Both the position numbers and the translations under genes were made by a program. The notes beneath the pieces were generated by a model, which ran no database searches, was not told the origin of the DNA, and saw nothing but the letters and a program-made list of their open reading frames with translations. DNA of 64,000 nucleotides from Selaginella moellendorffii (lineage: Eukaryota; Streptophyta; Lycopodiopsida; Selaginellales; Selaginellaceae): NCBI RefSeq assembly GCF_000143415.4, contig NW_003314279.1, positions 62,001-126,000 on the forward strand, given 5' to 3'. Positions 9,247 to 17,875 of the stretch are shown one piece after another (position 1 is the first letter of the stretch; the number at the start of each line of letters is the position of its first letter).

Positions 9247-11039
9247 ATGGCCGCCACGGCAGCCGCCGCCTCATCGCAGCTCATCTCGCCCGCGGCGTCG
9301 CTCGGATCGGCGTCGTCCTCGTCGAGCTCGTCGAGCAATCGCGCCGGATTCAGGTCTTTCAGGCTCCAGTCCTTCAGCGGCCTCGTCGCCGGGCGCAGGG
9401 ATGTGCGCAAGCTGGGCGCATTGGATCAGCACCAGGATTTCGTTGCGGCCGTGGCATCCCTGGTGAGCAGAGGCCATGGGCGGGGCAGCCGCGGCGTGGT
9501 GTGCATGGCCAAGAAGAGCGTCGGCGATCTCAAGGAGGCGGATTTAAAAGGCAAGCGCGTCTTCGTGAGGGCCGATCTCAACGTCCCCTTGGATGGCGAT
9601 CTCAAGATCACCGACGATACGAGGATTCGTGCCGCCGTGCCGACGATCAAGTATCTCATCAGCAATGGAGCAAAGGTCATCCTCTCGAGCCATCTGGTAA
9701 GTTTTTTCTTCTAGTTTCGATAGATGGAAAGAATTTCTCGAAGCTTTTCTCATCCTTGCTTTTCTCTCTTATAGGGACGTCCGAAAGGTGTTACTGACAA
9801 GTATCGGCTTACTCCTCTTGTTCCAAGGCTCTCAGAGCTTCTCGGCATTAAGGCAAGCTTGTTTTCTCAAGTGTTTTTATTGAATGAGCTCTTTTTTGTT
9901 TCTTCAGGTCGAGAAAGCCGACGATTCGATTGGTCCGGAAGTTGAGAAGAAGGTTGCTGCTTTGCCCGACGGTGGGGTGCTGCTTCTCGAGAATGTAAGA
10001 TTCTATCCCGAGGAGGAGAAGAATGTCCCCGAGCACGCGCAGAAGCTGGCAGCACTGGCTGATTTGTACGTGAACGATGCTTTTGGTACCGCTCACAGAG
10101 CTCATGCTTCTACCGAGGGCGTGACCAAGTTCCTCAAGCCCTCCGTGGCTGGATTCCTCTTGCAAAAGGTAGATTTTCTTTTTTCTTTTTCCCAATGCTT
10201 CCCTGAGTTGACGACGAATTTGCCAGGAACTCGACTACCTCGATGGAGCCGTGTCGAATCCTAAAAGACCATTTGCTGCCATCGTTGGAGGCTCCAAGGT
10301 GTCGTCCAAGATTGGAGTGATTGAATCCCTGTTGGAGAAATGCAACATCTTGTTACTCGGAGGAGGAATGATCTTCACCTTCTTCAAAGCGCAGGGCCTC
10401 TCTGTGGGATCCTCACTCGTTGAGGAGGATAAGATCGACCTGGCGAAATCCCTGATGAAGACGGCCAAGGACAAAGGTGTCTCCTTGCTCCTTCCCACAG
10501 ACGTGGTGGTGGCTGACAAGTTCGCAGCAGACGCGAACAGCAAGGTAGAGTCTCCTGGCACCAATTTTCCAACGTCCGACGAAATTTTCTCTCTTGTTCT
10601 TCCACAGATCGTACCATCGACAGCAATCCCCGATGGCTGGATGGGTCTCGACATCGGCCCCGACTCTGTGAAGACGTTCAACGAGGCATTGGACACCACC
10701 AAGACCGTGATCTGGAACGGGCCCATGGGAGTGTTCGAGTTTGACAAGTTCGCGGTTGGCACGGAGGTAAAAGAACGCTTTTGCGAACTTCCAACGATCT
10801 AAGAACTTTTGCCTTGTTTTTCGCAGGCTGTTGCGAAGAAGCTGGCGGAGCTTAGCGGCAAAGGTGTGACTACAATCATCGGCGGAGGTGATTCCGTGGC
10901 GGCCGTGGAGAAAGTCGGGGTCGCGGATAAGATGAGCCACATATCAACCGGGGGTGGTGCTAGTTTGGAGCTGCTCGAAGGCAAAGTTCTTCCTGGCGTC
11001 GCTGCTCTTGACGAGGCGGTAGCGGCAGTCACGGTGTAG
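9247..11039 (+). CDS. PGK: Phosphoglycerate kinase, plastid form
   Basis: PGK interconverts 3-phosphoglycerate and 1,3-bisphosphoglycerate using ATP; the plastid form serves the Calvin cycle. Six exons: 9247-9696, 9775-9852, 9908-10168, 10227-10544, 10608-10766, 10827-11039. The first ~90 residues are a Ser/Ala-rich transit peptide, and the mature enzyme begins near [20 protein letters not shown]. The PGK signature [14 protein letters not shown], the substrate loop [37 protein letters not shown] and the nucleotide-binding [11 protein letters not shown] near the end are all intact. Intron 2 (9853-9907) uses a GC donor (AAG|GCAAGC) instead of GT. Length matches plant plastid PGKs. Upstream I-box and G-box words suggest light control. 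Confidence 0.97.
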
Positions 11040-11599
11040 GAGGTAATGCTCTACCGTTTCTACATTTTTCTCCTCTCTTTGTTTTGGCTCCAATAAGCTG
11101 GGCAACTGTAACTTATCTTAACTCGGCAGCAGCGATGATCTTGAGCTCTCAGCGCCAGCATCTAAAAATCCACAAGAAGAAAATTCTTGGAACTTGCCGA
11201 TTCTTCTTGGTTCTATCCTAAAAACCCAAGCAAAACCTATAAGAGAAATTATGTGAATGGCTTTGCTTACCTTCATGGAGGGCAAACCTTTGCAAAGGAA
11301 GTGCCATTGTTTATTGTTGTCCAATATGTTAAATTATTCTATCACGATAGATTCCTGGATTAGATTAGTAATTCGTACTTGAAGAAAGCCAATATTTATA
11401 TATTGTCCAAGCTATGAAGGACAGCAATGTCATTCTTTTGTGCTTTTAAACATAATAACATCAATTCAGCCAGAGATCTTTCTATGGACCCTCTCTGGAT
11501 GGGAGTGGCAATGAAGTTTCTATGGTTGTGGGAGGACACGTATGTCAATGGAGATGAACATACACATTATTGAAGCCTATAGCCTGTTCATGAAGAGCC
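11040..11599. other. PGK 3' flank, no gene seen
   Basis: AT-rich sequence after the PGK stop. The short open frames on the minus strand have no recognisable content. It probably includes the PGK 3' untranslated region. Confidence 0.5.
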
Positions 11600-12390
11600 C
11601 GAGAGTGGTCAAGTTTCACAGGAAGTTAAGAGTTTGAGGTATGTTCTAGGTAATAAGTTCTGTCTGGTTGAGAACGGTGATTTTACTTGCCACCATGCCA
11701 ATGCTATTTCAGAACAAAAGATAATTACGAAAAGAGTATTTAGGGTTCTGGGAACAAATATGCTTAATTCTAGACTAGTTGAAATGAATTCTTTGTCCTG
11801 CATTTCAGACTGAATCGGCTGTGCCAGAAGGCAGCTGCTGAGAACAAAGTGCCCGGTTTTCTGTAAAGGAGGAAGCTTCAAACCTGAAGTTGCCACTTAG
11901 TTGGTTGCTGGAGACGTTGAAGTAAGCCAGAAAGCTCAAGAGTGTGAGCTGCGATGGAATGCCCTATTAGGCAGATCCAGAGATTCCATGACCGAGCTCA
12001 CTGGGTATGGAACCATCGAAATTGTTGAAAGCCATGTTCAAGTTCCTCAGAGCAACCAGTCCGCTGGAATGTCGCCGCTGAGGTTGTTGCAGGACACGTC
12101 TATGGAGGTCGTTGACTCGAAGATGTCTCCTGCAACTCGGAACGAGCCCTTCCAATCTATGAGCACCGTGTAGGATATCATGCTGGGAAAAAGCATCTTG
12201 CTCTCATCCCAAGCCTGTCTCCAGTTGACGTAAACAGAGTCTCCAAACAAACTGCTCCATTGCTCAAATATCTGCCACTCCTTGGAAACAATCGATACTA
12301 CCCGTTGCTGCTGCTGCTGCTCGTCAACTCCTCCCGTAATGTTTTTGACAAGCTTAAAAAGACAAAAAAAAATCTTCCTAGCGCCGTGCC
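11600..12390 (-). pseudogene. Decayed LRR receptor-like gene fragment
   Basis: On the minus strand several frames carry pieces of a leucine-rich-repeat receptor-like protein in the right order but shifted in frame. About 12290-12060 gives EWQIFEQWSSLFGDSVYVNW then TSIDVSCNNLSGDIPADW. About 12055-11975, one frame over, gives RNLNMAFNNFDGSIPSELG. About 11930-11830, again shifted, gives FLAYFNVSSNQLSGN and FEASSFTENRALCSQQLP, the usual end of the LRR domain before the membrane segment. At least two frameshifts plus stops break it, and no transmembrane or kinase part follows. Intact relatives are LRR receptor-like proteins of the PSKR/RLP kind. I read it as a dead fragment. Confidence 0.7.
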
Positions 12391-13019
12391 ACACACACTT
12401 GCTGGTTGGAGTGTCTGTACACTTTCTAATTGTCTATAGGCTGCAGCTTACCAATTAATTGGGCCATGGAAACGCATCCTGCTTCCACGGATCCCGAAGT
12501 GTCGAATACCTGAGCAGTCTTCTGGATACGATGTTCAGGTTGAATCCAGGAATATTTTTCTGTATTTTAGATGTCTTTAAACTTTTTAAATTCCACCAGT
12601 CTTGCATGTTATATCGAAAGATTCTAGGACAATGATCTGCCTACGATTTATTCTGGTCCAATTTCATGTTTGACTCTTAATTAAGAGAGGCGAAATAAGA
12701 TTACAAACTGTCCAAAACATAGTGGTCCTTGGCCATGACTGACCAGTGATCAAGTCTGGGACGTCCTATAAGACTGCTGACTGAATTAAGACTTGAATGT
12801 GTTGTTTCTTTGACGGACTCTGTCATTTTTTGGTGATGTTTGGCTTTCAAACTCAAAGTCATTCTTGATGACTCAGTTTCACTATTTCTTGAAATTTCAT
12901 GAAATATAATAATATTTACTTAAGAGTGGTTATCTTGAAATTTTATGAATCATTGAAATATAAGAATCTATTAATAAGACATACTTAAGAGTCTCCTAAT
13001 AGGCCGAGATGAACAAAGC
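12391..13019. other. AT-rich intergenic, no gene seen
   Basis: About 630 bp of AT-rich sequence between the LRR remnant and the PPR gene. It contains short direct repeats such as two ACTTAAGAGT words near 12918 and 12983. No coding content is recognised. Confidence 0.5.
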
Positions 13020-14867
13020 ATGCGCTCATGCTTGGATGATCTCGTTCGTCTCGCAAACAGTGCAAGTCCCTCCACTGCCGAGCATGTCGAAGCCCAGATT
13101 TTGTCTCTTGGAAACTCCACATTCCTGCGCAATGTGCTCGTCCAAATGCACGGGAACTGCGGGAATACATGCCGTGCACGTCAGCTGTTCGATTCCACGC
13201 CCCAGAAAGACAGCTACTCGTGGAATTTCATGCTCAGGGCATATGCCCGGAACGGGCATGTGGACGAGGCAAAGTCGCTCTTTGATTCCATGCCAGAATG
13301 GGATCTCGTCTCGTCCACAATCATGCTCAAAGTATTTGCAGATACCGAGAACATTGAACTTGCCGAGGATATTTTTAACTCCATGCAGGTCAAAGACCCC
13401 ATTTCATACAATGTCATGATATCTGCATATGCCGAAGTTGGGCAAATTGGCAGAGCAAAGACACTGTTTAATGTCATGCCTTTTCGGAATGCTGCTTCAT
13501 GGACCACAATCCTCATCGTGTACTGTCGCAACTTTAGCGTTGATGATTCTAAAACGCTGTTTGAATCTATGCCCAGGCCGGATCTTATCGCATGGAATGC
13601 CATGCTCTCAGTATATGCCGCAGCCGGGAATTTACTCTCTACGAAAGCTCTGTTTGATAGGATGCCAGCGTGGGATCTTGCATCGTTTACGCTACACTTG
13701 TCCGTACTCATCCAAGCCAAGGATCGGGATCGGGCGGAGAAATGGTATCGATCTCTACCGGAGTACGACATTGTGTCTTGCACGGCAATGCTGGAAGCAT
13801 ATGCCCAGAATGGGCATCTGGAAGATTCTAAGAATTTGTTTGACAGTATGCCGCACCGGAGTATGGTGTCGTGGGCAGCCATGCTAGAGGCATATGCCGT
13901 ACATGGGAAAATTGCAGAGGCTAGATGCTTGTTTGGAGACATGAGGGAATGCGATCTCTTCTCTGTGGCGACAATGATCTCTGCCTTCTCGAGGAGTGGC
14001 GATGTGGGATCGGCCAAGCATCTGTTTGATGCAATGCCGGATCACGACCAGGTTTCCTGGAACGCAATTCTGAATGCTTACGCTCACAATGGCCTCTGTG
14101 ATGGAGCGAAGGAAGTATTTGATCGGATGCCGCGGCGCGACCTGATCTCCTGGACCGGGATGATAGGCTGTTATGCCCAAACTGGGCATCTGGAAGATGC
14201 TAGGGGCGTGTTTCTTGGAATGCCGTTCAGGGATTTGATCTGCTGGAACATTATGCTTCTTGCATACTCTCAAATGCAAAGTCTTGTCGAGACTCATGAA
14301 CTCTTTAACAGCATGCCAGATGCAAACCAGGTGTCTTGGAACATCCTCCTCTCCGCATATGCCCAGAGAGGGCATACTGCGAAATCAACTTCGCTCTTTC
14401 ACCGCATTCCAGACCGAAACCTCGTCTCCTGGAACACGATGCTGTCCATGCACGCACACGATTTCGACGTCGCGCTCGAGTTTTTCCAGAGAATGCTGGC
14501 CGAGGGCCTTGAGCCCGACGACATCTCGTTCACTGCGTTGCTCGTTGGATGCGTCCACACCGGCGACTTGAAGATGGCGAGGGGCATCTGCCAAGGCATG
14601 AGCCGAGACCACGGTTTGGTCGCGACCAAGCAGCAGTTCGGCTGCATGGTAGACCTCTTGAGCAAGTCCGGCTACCTCCAATCGGCGAGGGATCTGATGA
14701 GAAGCATGCCTTTCGAGCCAGATGGTTTCGAGTGGATCTGCTTGCTTGGAGCGACAGGGGACGTTGGAGTTGACAGAGCTGGAGCTGCCAAAGAGGTGAC
14801 TAGATTGGATCCCAGCAATGGAGCACCATATGTGCTCCTGGCAAACGCAAGACTAGCCACAGCTTGA
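13020..14867 (+). CDS. PPR protein, tandem S-type repeats with short E tail
   Basis: A single uninterrupted frame of 615 residues from ATG 13020. After a short N-terminus (LVRLANSASPSTAEHVEAQI) there are about 13 PPR units of the ~31-residue S type, each ending in a DSMP- or DRMP-like turn (LFDSMPEWDLVSSTIMLKVF, LFNVMPFRNAASWTTILIVY). A single L-type repeat (EFFQRMLAEGLEPDDISFTA) comes near the end, then VDLLSKSGYLQSARDLMRSM and an E-like tail ending APYVLLANARLATA. There is no E+ or DYW domain. Such proteins bind organellar RNA. No strong targeting peptide is obvious, and the ATG at 13020 may not be the only start. Runs of S repeats with little P or L content are unusual outside lycophytes. 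Some repeats carry a short DNA palindrome encoding YAQNGH. Confidence 0.92.
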   Translation: MRSCLDDLVRLANSASPSTAEHVEAQILSLGNSTFLRNVLVQMHGNCGNTCRARQLFDSTPQKDSYSWNFMLRAYARNGHVDEAKSLFDSMPEWDLVSSTIMLKVFADTENIELAEDIFNSMQVKDPISYNVMISAYAEVGQIGRAKTLFNVMPFRNAASWTTILIVYCRNFSVDDSKTLFESMPRPDLIAWNAMLSVYAAAGNLLSTKALFDRMPAWDLASFTLHLSVLIQAKDRDRAEKWYRSLPEYDIVSCTAMLEAYAQNGHLEDSKNLFDSMPHRSMVSWAAMLEAYAVHGKIAEARCLFGDMRECDLFSVATMISAFSRSGDVGSAKHLFDAMPDHDQVSWNAILNAYAHNGLCDGAKEVFDRMPRRDLISWTGMIGCYAQTGHLEDARGVFLGMPFRDLICWNIMLLAYSQMQSLVETHELFNSMPDANQVSWNILLSAYAQRGHTAKSTSLFHRIPDRNLVSWNTMLSMHAHDFDVALEFFQRMLAEGLEPDDISFTALLVGCVHTGDLKMARGICQGMSRDHGLVATKQQFGCMVDLLSKSGYLQSARDLMRSMPFEPDGFEWICLLGATGDVGVDRAGAAKEVTRLDPSNGAPYVLLANARLATA

Positions 14868-14973
14868 AAGCTTACCACGCGTGTTCCAACCATTGTGATA
14901 CAGTGCTGGACTACTGGCTTCTAGCGTGAAATCTATGTACCTTTGGAGAAGCTTACTTACATTCATGGATGGA

Positions 14974-15669
14974 TCACGTATGCTTGGGCAGCGAGTTGAT
15001 GAACGCGTTGTACGAGGAGTCGAGATCGAAGAGGAGCTGCCGCGCCTGCTGCTCCGTGAGCTCGTCCGAGGCGCCCATCTTGTTGAGCTTGGCGATCCAG
15101 TCCCGCGTCTTCACCTTGCCCTCGAAGTCGGCGGTGAGCTGCGGCACCCGGTTGAGCGCCGAGAGGAGGTCCAGCAGCAGCGGGTGGATCTGATCCACCG
15201 CCACCATGTTGAGCTTGAGCGAGTCCATGGCGGTGATGTAGTGCTGGACGCACTCGGCCACCGCCACCGCGGTGGCGCCGGCGTCGAAGGACGAGGAGGT
15301 GGCGCTCTTGTGCTCCACCGTGGCGGGGATGCCCGAGACGAGCAGCCGGTTGTGCGCGGCGGGGCAGTCCATCTTGTAGGCGGCCATGAAGCGGTCCACG
15401 TCGGGCACCACGTCGCGCAGCGCGTTCTTGAGCGTCCGGAACTGCGCGATGAGCTTGGTGCACCACGGCTCGTAGTCCCGCGCGCTCATCGCGTCGCGCA
15501 CGTACGCCTTCTCCAGCTTCTCCGTCGTCTTGATGATGGCGAAGAGATCCGCGAAGTTCTCGAACATCTCGCGCTCGCGCTTGTCGGACCACAGCTTCAC
15601 CTCTTGCTGGTGCTGGTGGTGCTGGAGCTGATGCTGCTGCTGCTGCTGCGGATGGAGCGGGTACGCCAT
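14974..15669 (-). CDS. VPS28: VPS28, ESCRT-I subunit
   Basis: VPS28 is the ESCRT-I subunit that links ubiquitinated-cargo sorting to ESCRT-II at multivesicular endosomes. The 231-residue frame is intronless. After a Gln/His-rich N-terminus (PLHPQQQQQHQLQHHQHQQ) comes EVKLWSDKREREMFENFADL, the standard VPS28 start, then YKMDCPAAHNRLLVSGIPAT and the C-terminal four-helix region with LKLNMVAVDQIHPLLLDLLS and TEQQARQLLFDLDSSYNAF. These match plant VPS28 throughout. ATG 15669 was chosen; an in-frame extension to 15714 begins with a non-ATG codon. The poly-Gln leader is extra relative to Arabidopsis VPS28. The upstream side holds a double telo-box at 15700-15712. Confidence 0.95.
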   Translation of the reverse strand: MAYPLHPQQQQQHQLQHHQHQQEVKLWSDKREREMFENFADLFAIIKTTEKLEKAYVRDAMSARDYEPWCTKLIAQFRTLKNALRDVVPDVDRFMAAYKMDCPAAHNRLLVSGIPATVEHKSATSSSFDAGATAVAVAECVQHYITAMDSLKLNMVAVDQIHPLLLDLLSALNRVPQLTADFEGKVKTRDWIAKLNKMGASDELTEQQARQLLFDLDSSYNAFINSLPKHT

Positions 15670-15699
15670 TTCTTCCTCTTCCTCCTCCTCGCGATCCTG

Positions 15700-15712
15700 C
15701 CCTAACCCTAAC
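15700..15712. promoter_or_regulatory. Double telo-box upstream of VPS28
   Basis: CCCTAACCCTAAC lies about 30-43 bp upstream of the VPS28 ATG. Telo-box words (AAACCCTAA type) are frequent near transcription starts of plant housekeeping genes. Here two copies sit in tandem. Confidence 0.55.
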
Positions 15713-15950
15713 ACTCCACGAAGAGCCCTAAAAATGTTTGGACCACACTGTACGGGTTATAATGGTGGTAGCTCCCAAGTTCGCGTCGCGTGGGACTCCA
15801 CAGACAAGGCACAAGCGGCCAATATGCGCGTTTTCGCGCATTTGTCGTACTAACACGACGCGCAGATGCTTGGGAAAAAAAAGTGGCCACGCAAATAAAA
15901 ACTATGGACAATCCAATTAAAAGCGCGAGTAAACAGCCTCGAGTTCCCAT
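15708..15950 (-). CDS. Possible small secreted peptide ORF in VPS28 leader
   Basis: From ATG 15950 the frame gives about 80 residues starting MGTRGCLLALLIGLSIVFIC and then FFSQASARR, which looks like a signal peptide with an AxA-type cleavage site. The rest (AYWPLVPCLWSPTRRELGSY) is not recognised. It sits in the 560-bp divergent region between VPS28 and the fucosyltransferase and could equally be chance coding in a VPS28 5' leader. Confidence 0.2.
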   Translation of the reverse strand: MGTRGCLLALLIGLSIVFICVATFFSQASARRVSTTNARKRAYWPLVPCLWSPTRRELGSYHHYNPYSVVQTFLGLFVEC

Positions 15951-16229
15951 GATCCCTGGAAGTTCAGCAATCAATCCTTGCTTTGCTTTTCTTTGCTTTG
16001 CTGATTTTCTTGCTTGGGACACCCGCTGCTCAAAGTCAAGGCTCTCCACGATTTCTTTTCTTTTTTGCTTGCCAGCAAGCATGCTTTGTTGACTAAAATC
16101 GCAGGAAGTCGATGCCGATGCTAGTTGGATTCATTCGTAGCTGCTGCAGCAAAAGGATGGAATTAGATTCTTCTTCGATTGAGTAGATTACCGGATCCGC
16201 CAGAGGGGAGAGCTCGCTCGGAGCTGGAG

Positions 16230-17864
16230 ATGACATCGTACGAGAAAGTCAGAAGCAATGGAGCATGGATTTCATCCAGACCTGTGAAAATTCTGCTGCT
16301 CATCTTCCTCCTGGGACCCCCTTTTCTCCTCATTTGCATTGAAACTATCGTCGAGCAGCGAGGGAGAGAATTGACTTCCACCATCCTGGACAAGCTCAGC
16401 TTCGATAGCCTCAGCAGTAGCAACAAGAGTATCACCACCAGCAGCAACGAGACTATCACCAGCAGCAGCACCAGCAGCAGCAATGTCACCACCAAGAACA
16501 ATGTAAGTAGTGAAGACGATTGCCCCTGCTACAGTAGATGCGAGCAGGATTCCCTGCGGCGGCCATCTCGAATTCACAGTCTACCCCCGGCCCTGTCCAC
16601 TGCATTGGCTGCGTACGAGAGGATGCATTCCAGTTGCTACCACTCGCGAGACTTGAGTAAAGCCATCCAGGCTCCAGATCCAAATGACCCCTGTAGATAT
16701 CTCGTCTTCCTCCAGGACGGCAAATTCGGCCTGGGAAACCACATCCTCTCTCTCCTGTCCGCCTTCGTCTACTCCCTGCTCACCAACAGGATGCTTCTCG
16801 TCGACACGCGAAACCATATTCCCGAGCTCTTTTGCGAGCCTTTTAGAAACTCCTCCTGGCTGCTGCCTCCTGATTTTCCGTACGATCGTCTTCTTCTAGC
16901 ACCGATGCTTGCAGATGGCCTCAAACAGAAGTTCAGGCACGGCAGCACTGTCCACCTGATGCTGCTCAGCCAGCAAACGCCGCAAGAGCAGCTTTTCTTC
17001 TGTCCCGACACGCAGACCCGGCTCGAGAAAGTGCGCTGGATTGGCTGGAGCAGCAACCAATACTATGTTCCCAGATTTTTCACGTTCCCACGTTTCTGGA
17101 GGCCTCTAGTTTCTCTGTTCCCGGATGTTTCCTTGACCTTCACGCACCTAAGTAGGTACCTCATTCTTCCTCAAAACCCCGTCTGGGAGAAAATCCGTCG
17201 CTACCATTTCGCGTACTCGTCACTGGTTCAGGGAAAGGCAGTAGGAGTCCAGATTCGACGAAGGGAAAATGCGGAATTCCACGAGCCAACGTACAGACGG
17301 ACCATGCAGTGCCTCGTTGAAAACGGTCTTGTGCCAAGCGTTTCAGAGTCCGGTCACGACATCCCAGCTGACAAAGGCCAACACCAGTCAAGAAAAAACA
17401 GGACTAAAGTTTTCGTTACCTCGTTGCAAAGCAGGTACTACGAGGAGCTCCGGAATACATATATAAACAAGCCTACGGTTGACGGTAGCCTTGTACGGGT
17501 CCATACGATGTCACACGACGAAGTCGAGTCTCAATCTTACGAGCAAGTTCGCAACGCGTTGGCAGAGATGTGGCTCCTCAGCTTGAGCGACGAGCTAGTG
17601 ACGAGTAGCTGGTCGACGTTTGGATACGTCGCGCAGGGACTAGGTGCGCTTCGGCCTTACATCCTCAACATCAAGGGTGACTTCGGGAAGGACGGCCTCC
17701 CGGCATGCTCTCTCGGACAGTCTATCGAGCCCTGCAATCAGTTTCCGTTCAGTTCAGTGTGCGAAAGAAACGAAACCGCTGATTTGGAGCACAGCGAATG
17801 GATCAAAGCGCACATCAGACCTTGCCAAGACGAACCCAGCGGCATCCAGCTTATACAGGACTGA
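16230..17864 (+). CDS. GT37 xyloglucan-type fucosyltransferase
   Basis: A 544-residue intronless frame with type II Golgi enzyme layout. A short cytosolic tail is followed by one membrane anchor (VKILLLIFLLGPPFLLICIE, about residues 20-39), then a Ser/Thr/Asn-rich stem, then the catalytic domain. Plant FUT1-family motifs are clear: DGKFGLGNHILSLLSAFVYS, LLTNRMLLVDTR, the GDP-fucose-binding motif VGVQIRRRENAEF, and ALAEMWLLSLSDELVTSSWS. GT37 enzymes add fucose to xyloglucan or arabinogalactan chains; the exact acceptor cannot be told from sequence. ATG 16230 was chosen because the longer frame to 16179 starts with TTG. The gene ends 11 bp before the stop of the convergent DNAAF4 gene. Confidence 0.92.
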   Translation: MTSYEKVRSNGAWISSRPVKILLLIFLLGPPFLLICIETIVEQRGRELTSTILDKLSFDSLSSSNKSITTSSNETITSSSTSSSNVTTKNNVSSEDDCPCYSRCEQDSLRRPSRIHSLPPALSTALAAYERMHSSCYHSRDLSKAIQAPDPNDPCRYLVFLQDGKFGLGNHILSLLSAFVYSLLTNRMLLVDTRNHIPELFCEPFRNSSWLLPPDFPYDRLLLAPMLADGLKQKFRHGSTVHLMLLSQQTPQEQLFFCPDTQTRLEKVRWIGWSSNQYYVPRFFTFPRFWRPLVSLFPDVSLTFTHLSRYLILPQNPVWEKIRRYHFAYSSLVQGKAVGVQIRRRENAEFHEPTYRRTMQCLVENGLVPSVSESGHDIPADKGQHQSRKNRTKVFVTSLQSRYYEELRNTYINKPTVDGSLVRVHTMSHDEVESQSYEQVRNALAEMWLLSLSDELVTSSWSTFGYVAQGLGALRPYILNIKGDFGKDGLPACSLGQSIEPCNQFPFSSVCERNETADLEHSEWIKAHIRPCQDEPSGIQLIQD

Positions 17865-17875
17865 TTTGTTTTTTG

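Noticed and set aside
14926-15705. 259-codon plus-strand frame opposite VPS28
   Set aside because: The His/Leu/Arg-rich translation has no family features. VPS28 on the minus strand matches over its whole length.
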